Shown here: positions 9,001 to 14,830 of the stretch, one piece after another
Numbering within the stretch: position 1 is the first letter of the stretch
Layout: each line of letters begins with the position of its first letter
Assembly (NCBI GenBank): GCA_023433615.1
Contig: JAEZCJ010000005.1
Location: forward strand, 1-18,649
Source: Bacillota bacterium
GTDB lineage: Bacteria; Bacillota; Bacilli; Paenibacillales; Paenibacillaceae
Reading direction: 5' to 3'
Length of the DNA: 18,649 bases
Translations under genes and position numbers: made by a program
The notes under the pieces: model-generated
Told to the model about the DNA's origin: nothing
The model's input: only the letters and a program-made list of their open reading frames with translations
Databases searched by the model: none

Positions 9001-9641
9001 AGCATCCGAACCGAGGCATGGCGCAGCTGAGTATCGACGGAGCGCCGCAAGGCTCCCCGATCGACCTGTATCAAGCATCGCAAGGGTTCGTGCTGGTCGA
9101 TCTCGGCGATGCGAGCTTCAGCAGCGCCGGCACGAAGTCATTCCGCTTCCAGGTGACGGGCAAGCATGCGAGCAGCGGCGCATATACGCTCGCAACGGAT
9201 TATATCGCGCTTACCAAGCAGCCGCTTCAATACGAAGCCGAAGGCTTGCCGACAACGGTGTCTTCCGGCGACAACCAAGTGGACGCATCGGATTCGGCGG
9301 CTAGCGGCGGATCGTTGAATTACGGCAACTTCAACGAGACAGGGGATTGGATCGAATACACGGTGAACGTGCCGCAGCCCGGAACGTATGTCATCGGCGC
9401 CAGGGTGAAGAAGCATCCCGACAGAGGCACGTCCCAGCTCTATGTCGACGGCATTGCGCAGGGAGAGCCTGTCGACCAGTACCGGGAAGCGCAAGGCTAC
9501 GAGGTTGTCGGGTTAGGCAGCGTAACCTTCGGTACCGCCGGCAACAAGCAGTTCCGGTTCCAGGTTACGGGACGCAATCCGGCTAGCGGCTCTTATACGC
9601 TTGCCTATGATCGCATCATCCTTACGAGAACGAACGGGTAA
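6099..9641 (+). CDS. Secreted clan GH-D (GH36-related) glycosidase with three C-terminal carbohydrate-binding-like modules
   Basis: A 1180-residue exported enzyme. The ATG at 6099 lies 8-9 bases after GAGAGGGTG; GTG 6090 falls inside that site. The signal peptide spans residues 1-36 (ends ASAA). Residues ~45-300 look like an N-terminal beta-sandwich. The catalytic barrel, ~305-585, has clan GH-D hallmarks: 'NDWDWHWDG' near 310, 'PDDFW' at 343-347, 'SGLQFGLWFSMTGDN', then 'QMIDLTEFWPN' with likely nucleophile Asp424 and 'HIADNGF' with likely acid/base Asp491. A 67-residue gap between the two is close to that in GH36 enzymes. Beta domains follow, then three repeated ~135-residue modules at ~760-892, 908-1040 and 1045-1178 carrying GDW(I/V)xY(A/S/T)VNVP, as in CBM6/CBM35-like domains. 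It lies 106 bases behind the importer and may feed it. Clan is fairly sure; substrate (possibly alpha-galactoside) is not. Confidence 0.78.
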   Translation: MSRSVRSWLSIMIVGLLCLSGIPYVKPSAIPTASAAGSTITRSGNVWTLENDVMRVSIIYGSGSIEMTSFYNKEAGVEYLTGSGSKHLFYHNYGGSALYSNDGGWTLGTAVITDIQKFGVHWGKALEIPVTRTSPQHLTVTLRFEMYNDRAGLNYSNRIKNHSASNKTITESDIVALNLPDNPHTLHYVPNMTWSSTRGALAPNTGRNAISVYDSGDGWIVQPEMNWKTLGPVDRLPFANINAWSGIDGVKVSTNPGSLQLVLFPNEEFEYLSVNMTTFQGDILDGKMAMEEHFRKRFKYHDTKSIFLVNDWDWHWDGQRSDAYYRSTVIPRAVQSGLDMIMPDDFWNTTRDTTTPASSFTTDLQSLTDEIVESGLQFGLWFSMTGDNHMLGRDLADPAQIEFKRSQVEDFMIPEYHLTHQMIDLTEFWPNASATSTSHPSDSVYRKNVLTRNYLNDLTTRHPDFIGKLTSEVDIHPTQGDRNIGLLHIADNGFVSSKGDVDKDLQIGMNHFGYLPMNAVYYGGAPTGKMEDYYSYMLARAIKFKTDPGTWTDPAMNALKKFNDWRKSPRILEMTNQATRPLYAGPNYDTSGPYAWMYRTEDKRKALVIVTAAGETGAATELTLDLRWLDDNKTYLVEDITMNDNGTSAYAYKGRYTGAQLKAPGLTVNLTENTSKGKAFWIQEDNQAAAMQVLYADEKVTSYTETEGESRLTVNATGPANTTGKVVVFDRPANRAIVSDVAIGAGGTGSVTVESGAQSEAETLATTVSAGDNAANASDSAASGGSLSYGNLNAVGDWIAYSVNVPSAGTYNVKVRVKKHPDRGIGQLYIDGAPHGTPIDHYAATQGYAEANLGDYTFSSPGDKAFRFQVTGKHASAASYKLATDTIRLTFRSPNLLLPPPVPEPVKYESENLPATVSAGDSHTNANESGASNKALHYANVNAVGDWVDYAVNVPSPGTYRVKVQVKKHPNRGMAQLSIDGAPQGSPIDLYQASQGFVLVDLGDASFSSAGTKSFRFQVTGKHASSGAYTLATDYIALTKQPLQYEAEGLPTTVSSGDNQVDASDSAASGGSLNYGNFNETGDWIEYTVNVPQPGTYVIGARVKKHPDRGTSQLYVDGIAQGEPVDQYREAQGYEVVGLGSVTFGTAGNKQFRFQVTGRNPASGSYTLAYDRIILTRTNG
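8376..9635 (+). repeat. Three tandem carbohydrate-binding-like modules inside the glycosidase gene
   Basis: The modules start near 8376, 8820 and 9231. Each carries the same ordered landmarks: (Y/S)E(A/S)E(T/N/G)L, TVS(A/S)GD, GDW(I/V)xY(A/S/T)VNVP, a Pro-Gly/Ala-GTY turn, VKKHP(D/N)RG, a (I/V)DG loop, FRFQVTG and a final (A/T)xDxIxLT strand. The first and third share 'SDSAASGGSL' while the second differs there. A short Pro-rich linker (LLLPPPVPEPVK) separates modules 1 and 2. They most likely arose by intragenic duplication and would raise avidity for a polysaccharide. The CBM6/CBM35-like fold is inferred from motifs. Confidence 0.8.
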
Positions 9642-9659
9642 CGGCAGAAGAACAGAGCG

Positions 9660-10574
9660 TCAGCCATGCGCGGCCGTGTGCACCCGTACGACGATATCCT
9701 TGTCGTAATTGCCGAAGCCGGCTCCATAGAGCGTCAAGCCCCCCGCATTGCCGGGCTGGTCGTCCACCGTATAGCGGATCGTCCAGAAAGGCTCTTGAAG
9801 ACGGAGGTCTGCGATCGTGAAGTCCGACAGACGCTTCTCATCCATATAAGTACCCGTGCCGTCGATAAGGATCGTCTTCCATAATCCATACTGGTTCACG
9901 TTGCGATGCCACCAGGACGGCGTGTAACGGCCGCGAGCAGCCCTGCCGAAATCGGCAGGGCTTGTCCATGTGCCCAGATGGACGCCGTTGAACGAGAACT
10001 GAATGTCCGAAGGCCAGTTGTCGTGTAAGCCCGGTGCTTCCGACGCGATCTCCATCGCGATCTCGATCCTATCCGCCCGCTGTTCGGGAAGCATATAGTT
10101 AGGAGTCTTGTACTCGACATAGCCCTTCCCGAACCAGAGGATCGCCGCATGCACCCGTTCGGGATCGAGAAAATAACGGGGATCGTCCCATACGCCGATT
10201 TCCTTCTCCCGCGTGCCGAGCCCGCAGGTCGGATGGACCTCGAACGCGGTATAATGGCCGACCGGAATCGTCTGTTCCCGAACGGACCCAGCCGGGCCGG
10301 CGGCCGGCAGCTCGATCTCGATGCGATGCTGCTTCAGGTAGCACAGCTTATGCGTTCCGCGATTGATGCGGACGCGCCTTGTCCCGATCAGTCCCGCTTG
10401 CTCGAGCTTGCGGATATGCATCGTCACGATGGAGGGACTTAGCGCAAGCCTGACGGCAATGTCCTTGGCGTTCATTTCCTTGTCGGCGATCAGCGCCATG
10501 ATGCGCCATCTGACTTCGCTCGCAAGCGCTTCGTACAGCGGCATATGGGCCGTGTCGCCATTCGCTCTGATCAT
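9660..10574 (-). CDS. Winged-helix (ArsR-like) regulator with a long C-terminal effector-like domain
   Basis: A 304-residue cytoplasmic regulator. Residues ~12-95 form a winged helix-turn-helix resembling the ArsR/HTH_20 group ('LYEALASEVRWRIMALIADK', recognition helix about 46-61, 'SPSIVTMHIRKLEQAGLI'). The Cys metal site of classical ArsR proteins (ELCVCD) is absent. The remaining ~200 residues are rich in Trp, Tyr and Gly and look beta-stranded, with 'WPSDIQFSFNGVHLGTW', 'TPSWWHRNVNQYGLWK' and 'LTLYGAGFGNYDKDI'. I do not recognise this domain; a sugar-sensing beta-sandwich is a guess. The ATG at 10574 has GGAG 8 bases upstream. It is divergent from the GH43 gene and convergent with the secreted glycosidase, 18 bases away, so it probably controls local sugar genes. 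An inverted repeat before its start suggests autoregulation. Confidence 0.82.
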   Translation of the reverse strand: MIRANGDTAHMPLYEALASEVRWRIMALIADKEMNAKDIAVRLALSPSIVTMHIRKLEQAGLIGTRRVRINRGTHKLCYLKQHRIEIELPAAGPAGSVREQTIPVGHYTAFEVHPTCGLGTREKEIGVWDDPRYFLDPERVHAAILWFGKGYVEYKTPNYMLPEQRADRIEIAMEIASEAPGLHDNWPSDIQFSFNGVHLGTWTSPADFGRAARGRYTPSWWHRNVNQYGLWKTILIDGTGTYMDEKRLSDFTIADLRLQEPFWTIRYTVDDQPGNAGGLTLYGAGFGNYDKDIVVRVHTAAHG

Positions 10575-10598
10575 GTCTCGATCTCCTGTTCTATATTG

Positions 10599-10618
10599 AA
10601 TTCATGATAGTATGAATT
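10599..10618. promoter_or_regulatory. Inverted-repeat operator candidate AATTCAT-N6-ATGAATT
   Basis: Perfect 7-bp arms, AATTCAT (10599-10605) and ATGAATT (10612-10618), flank six bases. The arms lie 25 bases before the minus-strand regulator start and overlap its candidate -10. ATTCA/TGAAT-type repeats are typical of ArsR/SmtB-family operators, so autorepression by the product of 9660-10574 is likely. Binding is inferred. Confidence 0.6.
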
Positions 10619-10643
10619 TAACGGATTTTGTTCTACGAAGCAA
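10615..10643 (-). promoter_or_regulatory. Candidate promoter of the winged-helix regulator
   Basis: On the minus strand TTGCTT (10643-10638) is followed by a 17-base spacer and TAAATT (10620-10615). Both hexamers are moderate matches to the housekeeping consensus. The -10 overlaps the right arm of the inverted repeat. Confidence 0.4.
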
Positions 10644-10717
10644 CCGGAATGCATTGCGGCACGAATCGCCATGTAGTTTAATTACCTTGATGGACGATCG
10701 ATCCCTCGTGATTCGCA

Positions 10718-10738
10718 TTATAATTCATCCAATGATAA
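10718..10738 (+). promoter_or_regulatory. Perfect -10 TATAAT and imperfect inverted repeat before the GH43 gene
   Basis: TATAAT lies at 10719-10724 with no recognisable -35 at normal spacing. The -10 is embedded in an imperfect inverted repeat, TTATAATT-CATCC-AATGATAA (7 of 8 arm positions pair), that reaches the Shine-Dalgarno site. AATTCAT at 10722-10728 is also identical to one arm of the operator at 10599. This suggests regulator control of GH43, directly at the promoter. Confidence 0.45.
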
Positions 10739-10752
10739 GGAGAGGATAGAAT

Positions 10753-12213
10753 ATGCCTAACGATACCGCACCAACGCCCGATAACGCCCTTCGCGGCGAT
10801 TTGGGAGACGGAAATTACATGAATCCCATCCTGGCAGGCGATTATGCCGATCCCGCCATCGTACGCGTCGGGGAAGATTACTACATGACGCATTCCAGCT
10901 TTACGTTTGCCCCGGGATTGCTGATCTGGCATTCGCGGGATTTGGTGAACTGGCAGCCGGTCTGCAAGGCAATGGATCGTTACGTGGGGGACGTCTGGGC
11001 GCCGGACTTTATTGTACATGACGGCCGGTTCTTCATTTACGTCCCGATTGACGGCAAGATCTTCGCCTTCACGTCGGAGAGGCCGGAGGGCCCGTGGAGC
11101 GATCCGATCGATCTAGGACTGACCGGAATCGATCCCGGTCATATTGCGGATCAGGAGGGCAATCGGTATCTGCACATCGGAGCAGGATACATGGCGAAGC
11201 TTACAGCGGACGGGTTGTCGGTTGCGGAAGAACCGCGTCTGGTGTACGAAGGTTGGGATTTTCCCGAAGAATGGGTCGTTGAGGGCAAGTTTCTGGAATC
11301 GCCGAAGCTCTTTTACCGGAACGGGTACTACTACCTGACATCGGCGCAAGGCGGCACGTCCGGTCCGCCGACGAGCCATATGGTCGTATCGGCGAGATCG
11401 CGGTTCCCGTGGGGGCCGTTCGAAAATTCGCCCTACAATCCGATCGTTCGAACGAGCAGCAAGGAAGAGCGATGGTGCTCGCGCGGACACGGAACGTTGA
11501 TCGATACGCCGGACGGCGATTGGTGGATCGTCTATCATGCCTACGAGAAAGATTACTATACCCTGGGCAGGCAGACGCTGCTCGAGCCGATCGAATGGAC
11601 GGAGGACGGCTGGTTCCGCGTGCCGGCATCCGTATCGGTAGACAGGCCGCTTTCGATGCCGAAGGGCCCTAAGCTGCCGCATGGCCTGCCGCAGTCGGAT
11701 GATTTCCGCGCGAAGGAATTGGGGCTGCAGTGGAGCTTCTATAAGCAGCATGATCCCGGCCGCTATGCCTTGAACGGAGATGGGCTTGTCATGCGAGGCG
11801 CGTCGGGCGTGAACCCGCTCGTCTACATGCCTGAGGACCGCAGCTACGAGATCACGGTCGAAATATCGATCGGCGAGGCGAGCGAAGGGAGACTGCTGCT
11901 GTTCTACAATGATCGGTCCTATTCGGGGATGGGGCTGTCGAAGCAGGGCGTGTACGGCATCCTGCGCGGTTGGAACTGCCCGCCGATTCCTTACGAGCAT
12001 GCCAGCGTATACATGCGGCTAAGAAGCGTTCGGCATGAAGTCATCTTCCACTACAGCCCGGACGGCGAGAACTGGACGAAACTTCCGCATTCCTACGAAG
12101 CTTCCGGTTTTCACCACAATGCATTGGGCGGGTTCCTTGCGCTGCGGATCGGCTTGGACGCATCGGGAGACGGGGAGGTCAAATTTCGCAATTGGACGTA
12201 TAAGAGAATCTGA
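10753..12213 (+). CDS. Intracellular GH43 family glycosidase (beta-xylosidase / alpha-L-arabinofuranosidase type)
   Basis: A 486-residue enzyme with no signal peptide, so probably cytoplasmic, acting on imported oligosaccharides. The five-bladed GH43 propeller spans about residues 22-300. All three catalytic carboxylates are visible: general base Asp33 in 'GDYADPAIV', pKa-modulating Asp127 in 'GIDPGHIADQEGNRYLHIG', and general acid Glu182 in 'LESPKLFYRNGYYYL'. From about residue 315 ('SDDFRAKELGLQWSFYKQHD') to the end there is a beta-sandwich like the GH43 C-terminal domain. The ATG at 10753 follows AAGGAGAGG at proper distance. It is divergent from the winged-helix regulator, and its -10 region shares a half-site with that gene's operator. 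Its stop lies only 4 bases from the convergent hydrolase stop. Xylose versus arabinose specificity cannot be told. Confidence 0.92.
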   Translation: MPNDTAPTPDNALRGDLGDGNYMNPILAGDYADPAIVRVGEDYYMTHSSFTFAPGLLIWHSRDLVNWQPVCKAMDRYVGDVWAPDFIVHDGRFFIYVPIDGKIFAFTSERPEGPWSDPIDLGLTGIDPGHIADQEGNRYLHIGAGYMAKLTADGLSVAEEPRLVYEGWDFPEEWVVEGKFLESPKLFYRNGYYYLTSAQGGTSGPPTSHMVVSARSRFPWGPFENSPYNPIVRTSSKEERWCSRGHGTLIDTPDGDWWIVYHAYEKDYYTLGRQTLLEPIEWTEDGWFRVPASVSVDRPLSMPKGPKLPHGLPQSDDFRAKELGLQWSFYKQHDPGRYALNGDGLVMRGASGVNPLVYMPEDRSYEITVEISIGEASEGRLLLFYNDRSYSGMGLSKQGVYGILRGWNCPPIPYEHASVYMRLRSVRHEVIFHYSPDGENWTKLPHSYEASGFHHNALGGFLALRIGLDASGDGEVKFRNWTYKRI

Positions 12214-12217
12214 ACGC

Positions 12218-13078
12218 TCAGCTTCCTTGACGGGCTAAGAAACGCAGGATCCTGTCTGTCTGATTAAGGATAAGATGGCCCGTCTGAGGCAGCATCTCGA
12301 CCGTGGCCAGCGGCGCACAGCGCTGAAGCCGCTTCATGCTCTGCTTAGCCGGGATTAATTGATCTTGGTCGCCGAAGAGCATCAACACGGGCATCGTCAA
12401 TCGTTGAAGGGATTGATCGCTGAATAACGGCAATTTTGCCCTTCGCGGTTTGAAATGCTTGAACGTAAGCGAAGCCAGAGCAAGATTCCCAGGTGATCGG
12501 GAGGACGATGTCGCGGACGCGCCGCCGCCCACTAATTTGAGCGTTTGCAGCTGTCCCCATTTGCCAAGGAGCGAGAAGAAAACCGCTTTCCATACGAAGC
12601 TGGCTTTTGCCTGCGCTAGGCCTCCGGGACAGAGCAGCACCAAGCGATCGACCTTGTCCGGACAATCGGCAGCGAAGCTTAAGGCCATCCAGCCTCCTAA
12701 CGACATCGCCACCATGGAGCAGGTGCTTAGTCCAAGCGCCTGCATCACTTCATTCAGCCATTGCGGATATGCACCGCTCTGGTAGCTTGGTCGGGATGCC
12801 TCCGATAATCCTGCCTCTCCGATCATGTCGATGGCATAGACACGATAGTGCTTAGACAGCGCAGCGACATCGCTGAACCAGACGTGAGAGTTCGATGCGC
12901 TGCCGTGCAATAGTATTAACGGCGGTTTGCCGCTGTCTCCGGATTCAATGATGAAGGTGCGTCCGAAGCTTGTATCGACCACGTATTGGCGATTGTCCAC
13001 GGGCCAGTTCTCGAGTATGGCGCGATATTGTTCGAGTACTTCTCGTCGGCCTTCCTCCGACTTGTAAATCGCTGTCAT
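12218..13078 (-). CDS. Alpha/beta-fold hydrolase
   Basis: A 286-residue cytoplasmic alpha/beta hydrolase. The motifs are in order: 'LILLHGSAS' with the oxyanion HG near residue 58, nucleophile elbow 'VAMSLGGW' with Ser126, acid Asp239 in 'LMLFGDQDQLIP', and His268 in 'PQTGHLI'. The elbow begins with Ala instead of the usual Gly, a common variant. I prefer the ATG at 13078, which lies 6 bases after GGAAGGTGG; the frame stays open up to 13117 but those starts either overlap the ribosome site or lack one. A 28-bp perfect palindrome sits 33 bases upstream. It converges with the GH43 gene with 4 bases between stops and no terminator visible. Family is sure; substrate (ester, lactone or epoxide) is unknown, and no sugar-related role is implied. 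Confidence 0.88.
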   Translation of the reverse strand: MTAIYKSEEGRREVLEQYRAILENWPVDNRQYVVDTSFGRTFIIESGDSGKPPLILLHGSASNSHVWFSDVAALSKHYRVYAIDMIGEAGLSEASRPSYQSGAYPQWLNEVMQALGLSTCSMVAMSLGGWMALSFAADCPDKVDRLVLLCPGGLAQAKASFVWKAVFFSLLGKWGQLQTLKLVGGGASATSSSRSPGNLALASLTFKHFKPRRAKLPLFSDQSLQRLTMPVLMLFGDQDQLIPAKQSMKRLQRCAPLATVEMLPQTGHLILNQTDRILRFLARQGS

Positions 13079-13111
13079 GAGCATCCACCTTCCTTTCCAT
13101 AATGTTATCAT

Positions 13112-13139
13112 TGTCATATGTTATAAGTAACATATGACA
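13112..13139. promoter_or_regulatory. 28-bp perfect palindrome, operator candidate for the hydrolase gene
   Basis: TGTCATATGTTA (13112-13123) and TAACATATGACA (13128-13139) are exact reverse complements around a TAAG centre. A minus-strand TTGACA lies at 13152-13147 and a TATAAC at 13125-13120, with a long 21-base gap. The palindrome therefore covers the downstream part of the spacer and the -10-like site. No regulator gene adjoins it. There is no T-run, so it is not a terminator. Confidence 0.7.
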
Positions 13140-13182
13140 TATCGTTTGTCAATTGACGAGCGCGATGATTCGCATTGCACAG

Positions 13183-13212
13183 AGCCCGACGGCGATAGCA
13201 GCCGGTCGGGCT
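13183..13212 (+). other. GC-rich stem-loop between divergent genes
   Basis: AGCCCGAC (13183-13190) pairs with GTCGGGCT (13205-13212), with an inner GGC/GCC pairing. Only three T residues follow, so it is a poor terminator. It directly abuts the -35 of the DUF3237 promoter. Its role is unknown; it may insulate the promoter from antisense reading. Confidence 0.4.
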
Positions 13213-13242
13213 TTGGCATGTGCGGTTGCAAGCGTGTATGAT
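13213..13242 (+). promoter_or_regulatory. Candidate sigma-A promoter of the DUF3237 gene
   Basis: TTGGCA (13213-13218), an 18-base spacer and TATGAT (13237-13242) each match the consensus at five of six positions. Transcription would start near 13249, which excludes upstream in-frame starts and supports the ATG at 13295. Confidence 0.6.
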
Positions 13243-13294
13243 AGAACTGATAGAACACAGCAGCACAACGACGATGAAGGAGTGGAATAGTCGC

Positions 13295-13714
13295 ATGGGT
13301 CAACTCGAAGAAGTGTTTATCGTACATGTGGCCATTGAGCAGGCCATCGATCTGAAGAACGAGCAGGGCGATTCCGTCGTGATGATTACGTTCAAGGGCC
13401 ATGTCGACGGCAAGTATTTCACGGGACAAGTACTGGAAGGGGGAGTCGATACGCAAGTGATCGGACAAGGCGGCGGACACACTCTATCGGCCAGGTATAT
13501 GTTAGAAGGCGTCGATCATGCAGGCGAGAGCTGCAAAATCTATGTCGAGAACAACGGAGATGCGAGGAGTCATCGGGAAGGCGTTTTGTTTCGCACACAC
13601 CCCCGTATCCTAACGAACAGTAAGGCATTATCTTTTCTTCATGAAGATGTCCTGGTCGGGGAAGGGCGTCCGACGGAAGCGGGAGTCGATATTGCAATCT
13701 ACAGATGGGTATAG
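13295..13714 (+). CDS. DUF3237 family protein
   Basis: A 139-residue small cytoplasmic protein. The pattern is that of DUF3237, a beta-barrel-like family: a short N-terminal strand 'EEVFIVHVAIEQAIDL', a central 'GQVLEGGVDTQVIGQGGG' turn, 'LSARYMLEG', 'IYVENNGDAR', 'FRTHPRI', and a terminal 'VLVGEGRPTEAGVDIAIYRW'. The frame is open further upstream, but AAGGAGTGG before the ATG at 13295 and a promoter whose start point lies near 13249 fix the start. It is divergent from the alpha/beta hydrolase across ~215 bases that hold a palindrome and a stem-loop, so the two might be co-regulated. The biochemical function of the family is not known to me. Confidence 0.82.
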   Translation: MGQLEEVFIVHVAIEQAIDLKNEQGDSVVMITFKGHVDGKYFTGQVLEGGVDTQVIGQGGGHTLSARYMLEGVDHAGESCKIYVENNGDARSHREGVLFRTHPRILTNSKALSFLHEDVLVGEGRPTEAGVDIAIYRWV

Positions 13715-13736
13715 CGTTACCGTTGTTGCCCGAACG

Positions 13737-13762
13737 AGAGGCCGTGGCGAACCATGGCCTCT
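13737..13762 (+). terminator. Stem-loop after DUF3237 gene, weak intrinsic terminator
   Basis: AGAGGCCGTGG pairs with CCATGGCCTCT (11 bp, one G-U pair) around a CGAA loop, 22 bases after the stop at 13714 and just before the convergent EamA stop. The following TACTTAT is only partly T-rich, so termination may be inefficient. Confidence 0.55.
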
Positions 13763-13778
13763 TACTTATGTGGAGATG

Positions 13779-14741
13779 TCACGTTTCGCGGACGGTAGGA
13801 TGCGCAAGGCGAACAGGTTCACGCCGCGTCCGCCTCTGGCGCGCATTGTTCCGGATCAGGGCAAAGATGATGAGCATCGTCCCGAAAAACTCATAGATGC
13901 TGATGGCATAACCTTGGAGAGCCATTAACAGGAAAGTCGTGATCGGAACGAAATTGATAAATAAGAGGCCGTTAACCGGCGTCAGCAATTTGATCCCGGC
14001 ATTCCAGCAGAGCAGAGCAGCCAGCCCCGGCAATAGAATCATGAAGGATAACTCGTACCGGATGGAGACGATCGTGTGCATGATCGGGACGGGAACGAAA
14101 TGAAAGCCCGATGCCAGCGTCACGATGACGAAGTTGACTGCGCTCCCCAGCAAGCAGGTGAACGTGGAATATCGCAAGATCGACCAGTCTTCGAACCGGC
14201 TGCCCCCGATCGAATAGATCACCCAGCCGATGACGCCTGCCAATATGAATAGGACGGGAACCAGCGAGCGTCCCGCCGTGATGAATACGGCAAGATTCCC
14301 GTTGCTGATCACGAGCGCGGCGCCGGCTAACGCGATGCCTACGCTCGTGAGCGTGAAGGCATCCGGCGCTTCTCGCGTCGCGAGCCACAAGACAAGGATC
14401 GTGAGCATGGGCATCAGCACCTCCATAATGGAGGCCGTGACGATTCCTGCTTCGCCAAGCTGCTGCTGCCCTAGGAATACGCCCATGTTATAGACCGTAA
14501 ATCCCATCGTCCCCAGGAACAGCAAGGATTTCCCCTTACCCTCCAAGCGAAACGACGCGCGGCCCTCCTTCAACGCCAGCAGCACGGTTAGAATGGCTGC
14601 AACGGCGAGATAGCGGATCAATGAGAAGAAGAGCGGATCCATGACCAGCAAGATTCGGTGCGCTACGGGAAACATCGCCCCCCACGATGCGCTTGCGACA
14701 AGGCACAGGATGGAGCCGATCAAGAGTTGTTTTCGATGCAT
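13779..14741 (-). CDS. EamA/DMT-superfamily transporter
   Basis: A 320-residue inner-membrane transporter. Ten hydrophobic segments are readable in two five-helix EamA halves; the first opens with 'LLIGSILCLVASASWGAMFP', with the family's small-residue and Trp pattern, and the second around 'LVPVLFILAGVIGWVIYSIG'. Hydrophobicity ends near 'MLIIFALIRN' and a basic tail (NNARQRRTRREP) follows, so the C-terminus is probably cytoplasmic. Members export amino acids or related small metabolites, but the substrate cannot be predicted here. The ATG at 14741 follows GGAGAG at about 10 bases. A good promoter and a LysR box lie upstream, shared with the divergent LysR gene, so LysR control is very likely. 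Confidence 0.92.
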   Translation of the reverse strand: MHRKQLLIGSILCLVASASWGAMFPVAHRILLVMDPLFFSLIRYLAVAAILTVLLALKEGRASFRLEGKGKSLLFLGTMGFTVYNMGVFLGQQQLGEAGIVTASIMEVLMPMLTILVLWLATREAPDAFTLTSVGIALAGAALVISNGNLAVFITAGRSLVPVLFILAGVIGWVIYSIGGSRFEDWSILRYSTFTCLLGSAVNFVIVTLASGFHFVPVPIMHTIVSIRYELSFMILLPGLAALLCWNAGIKLLTPVNGLLFINFVPITTFLLMALQGYAISIYEFFGTMLIIFALIRNNARQRRTRREPVRLAHPTVRET

Positions 14742-14789
14742 AAGCTGTCTCTCTCCTATTATGTATTCGTCATTGGATGGATGTACTTC

Positions 14790-14819
14790 ATTATAGGAAC
14801 AGGACTTCGATCAAGTAAA
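14790..14819 (-). promoter_or_regulatory. Promoter of the EamA transporter gene
   Basis: On the minus strand TTTACT (14819-14814), an 18-base spacer and a perfect TATAAT (14795-14790). The predicted transcription start is near 14783, giving a ~40-base leader with a normal ribosome site. The -35 is weak, which fits activation by the divergent LysR protein. Confidence 0.6.
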
Positions 14820-14830
14820 ATGATTTAAAA

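Noticed and set aside
13183..13212. Stem-loop as an intrinsic terminator
   Set aside because: Only three T residues follow, and no plus-strand gene lies immediately upstream to terminate.
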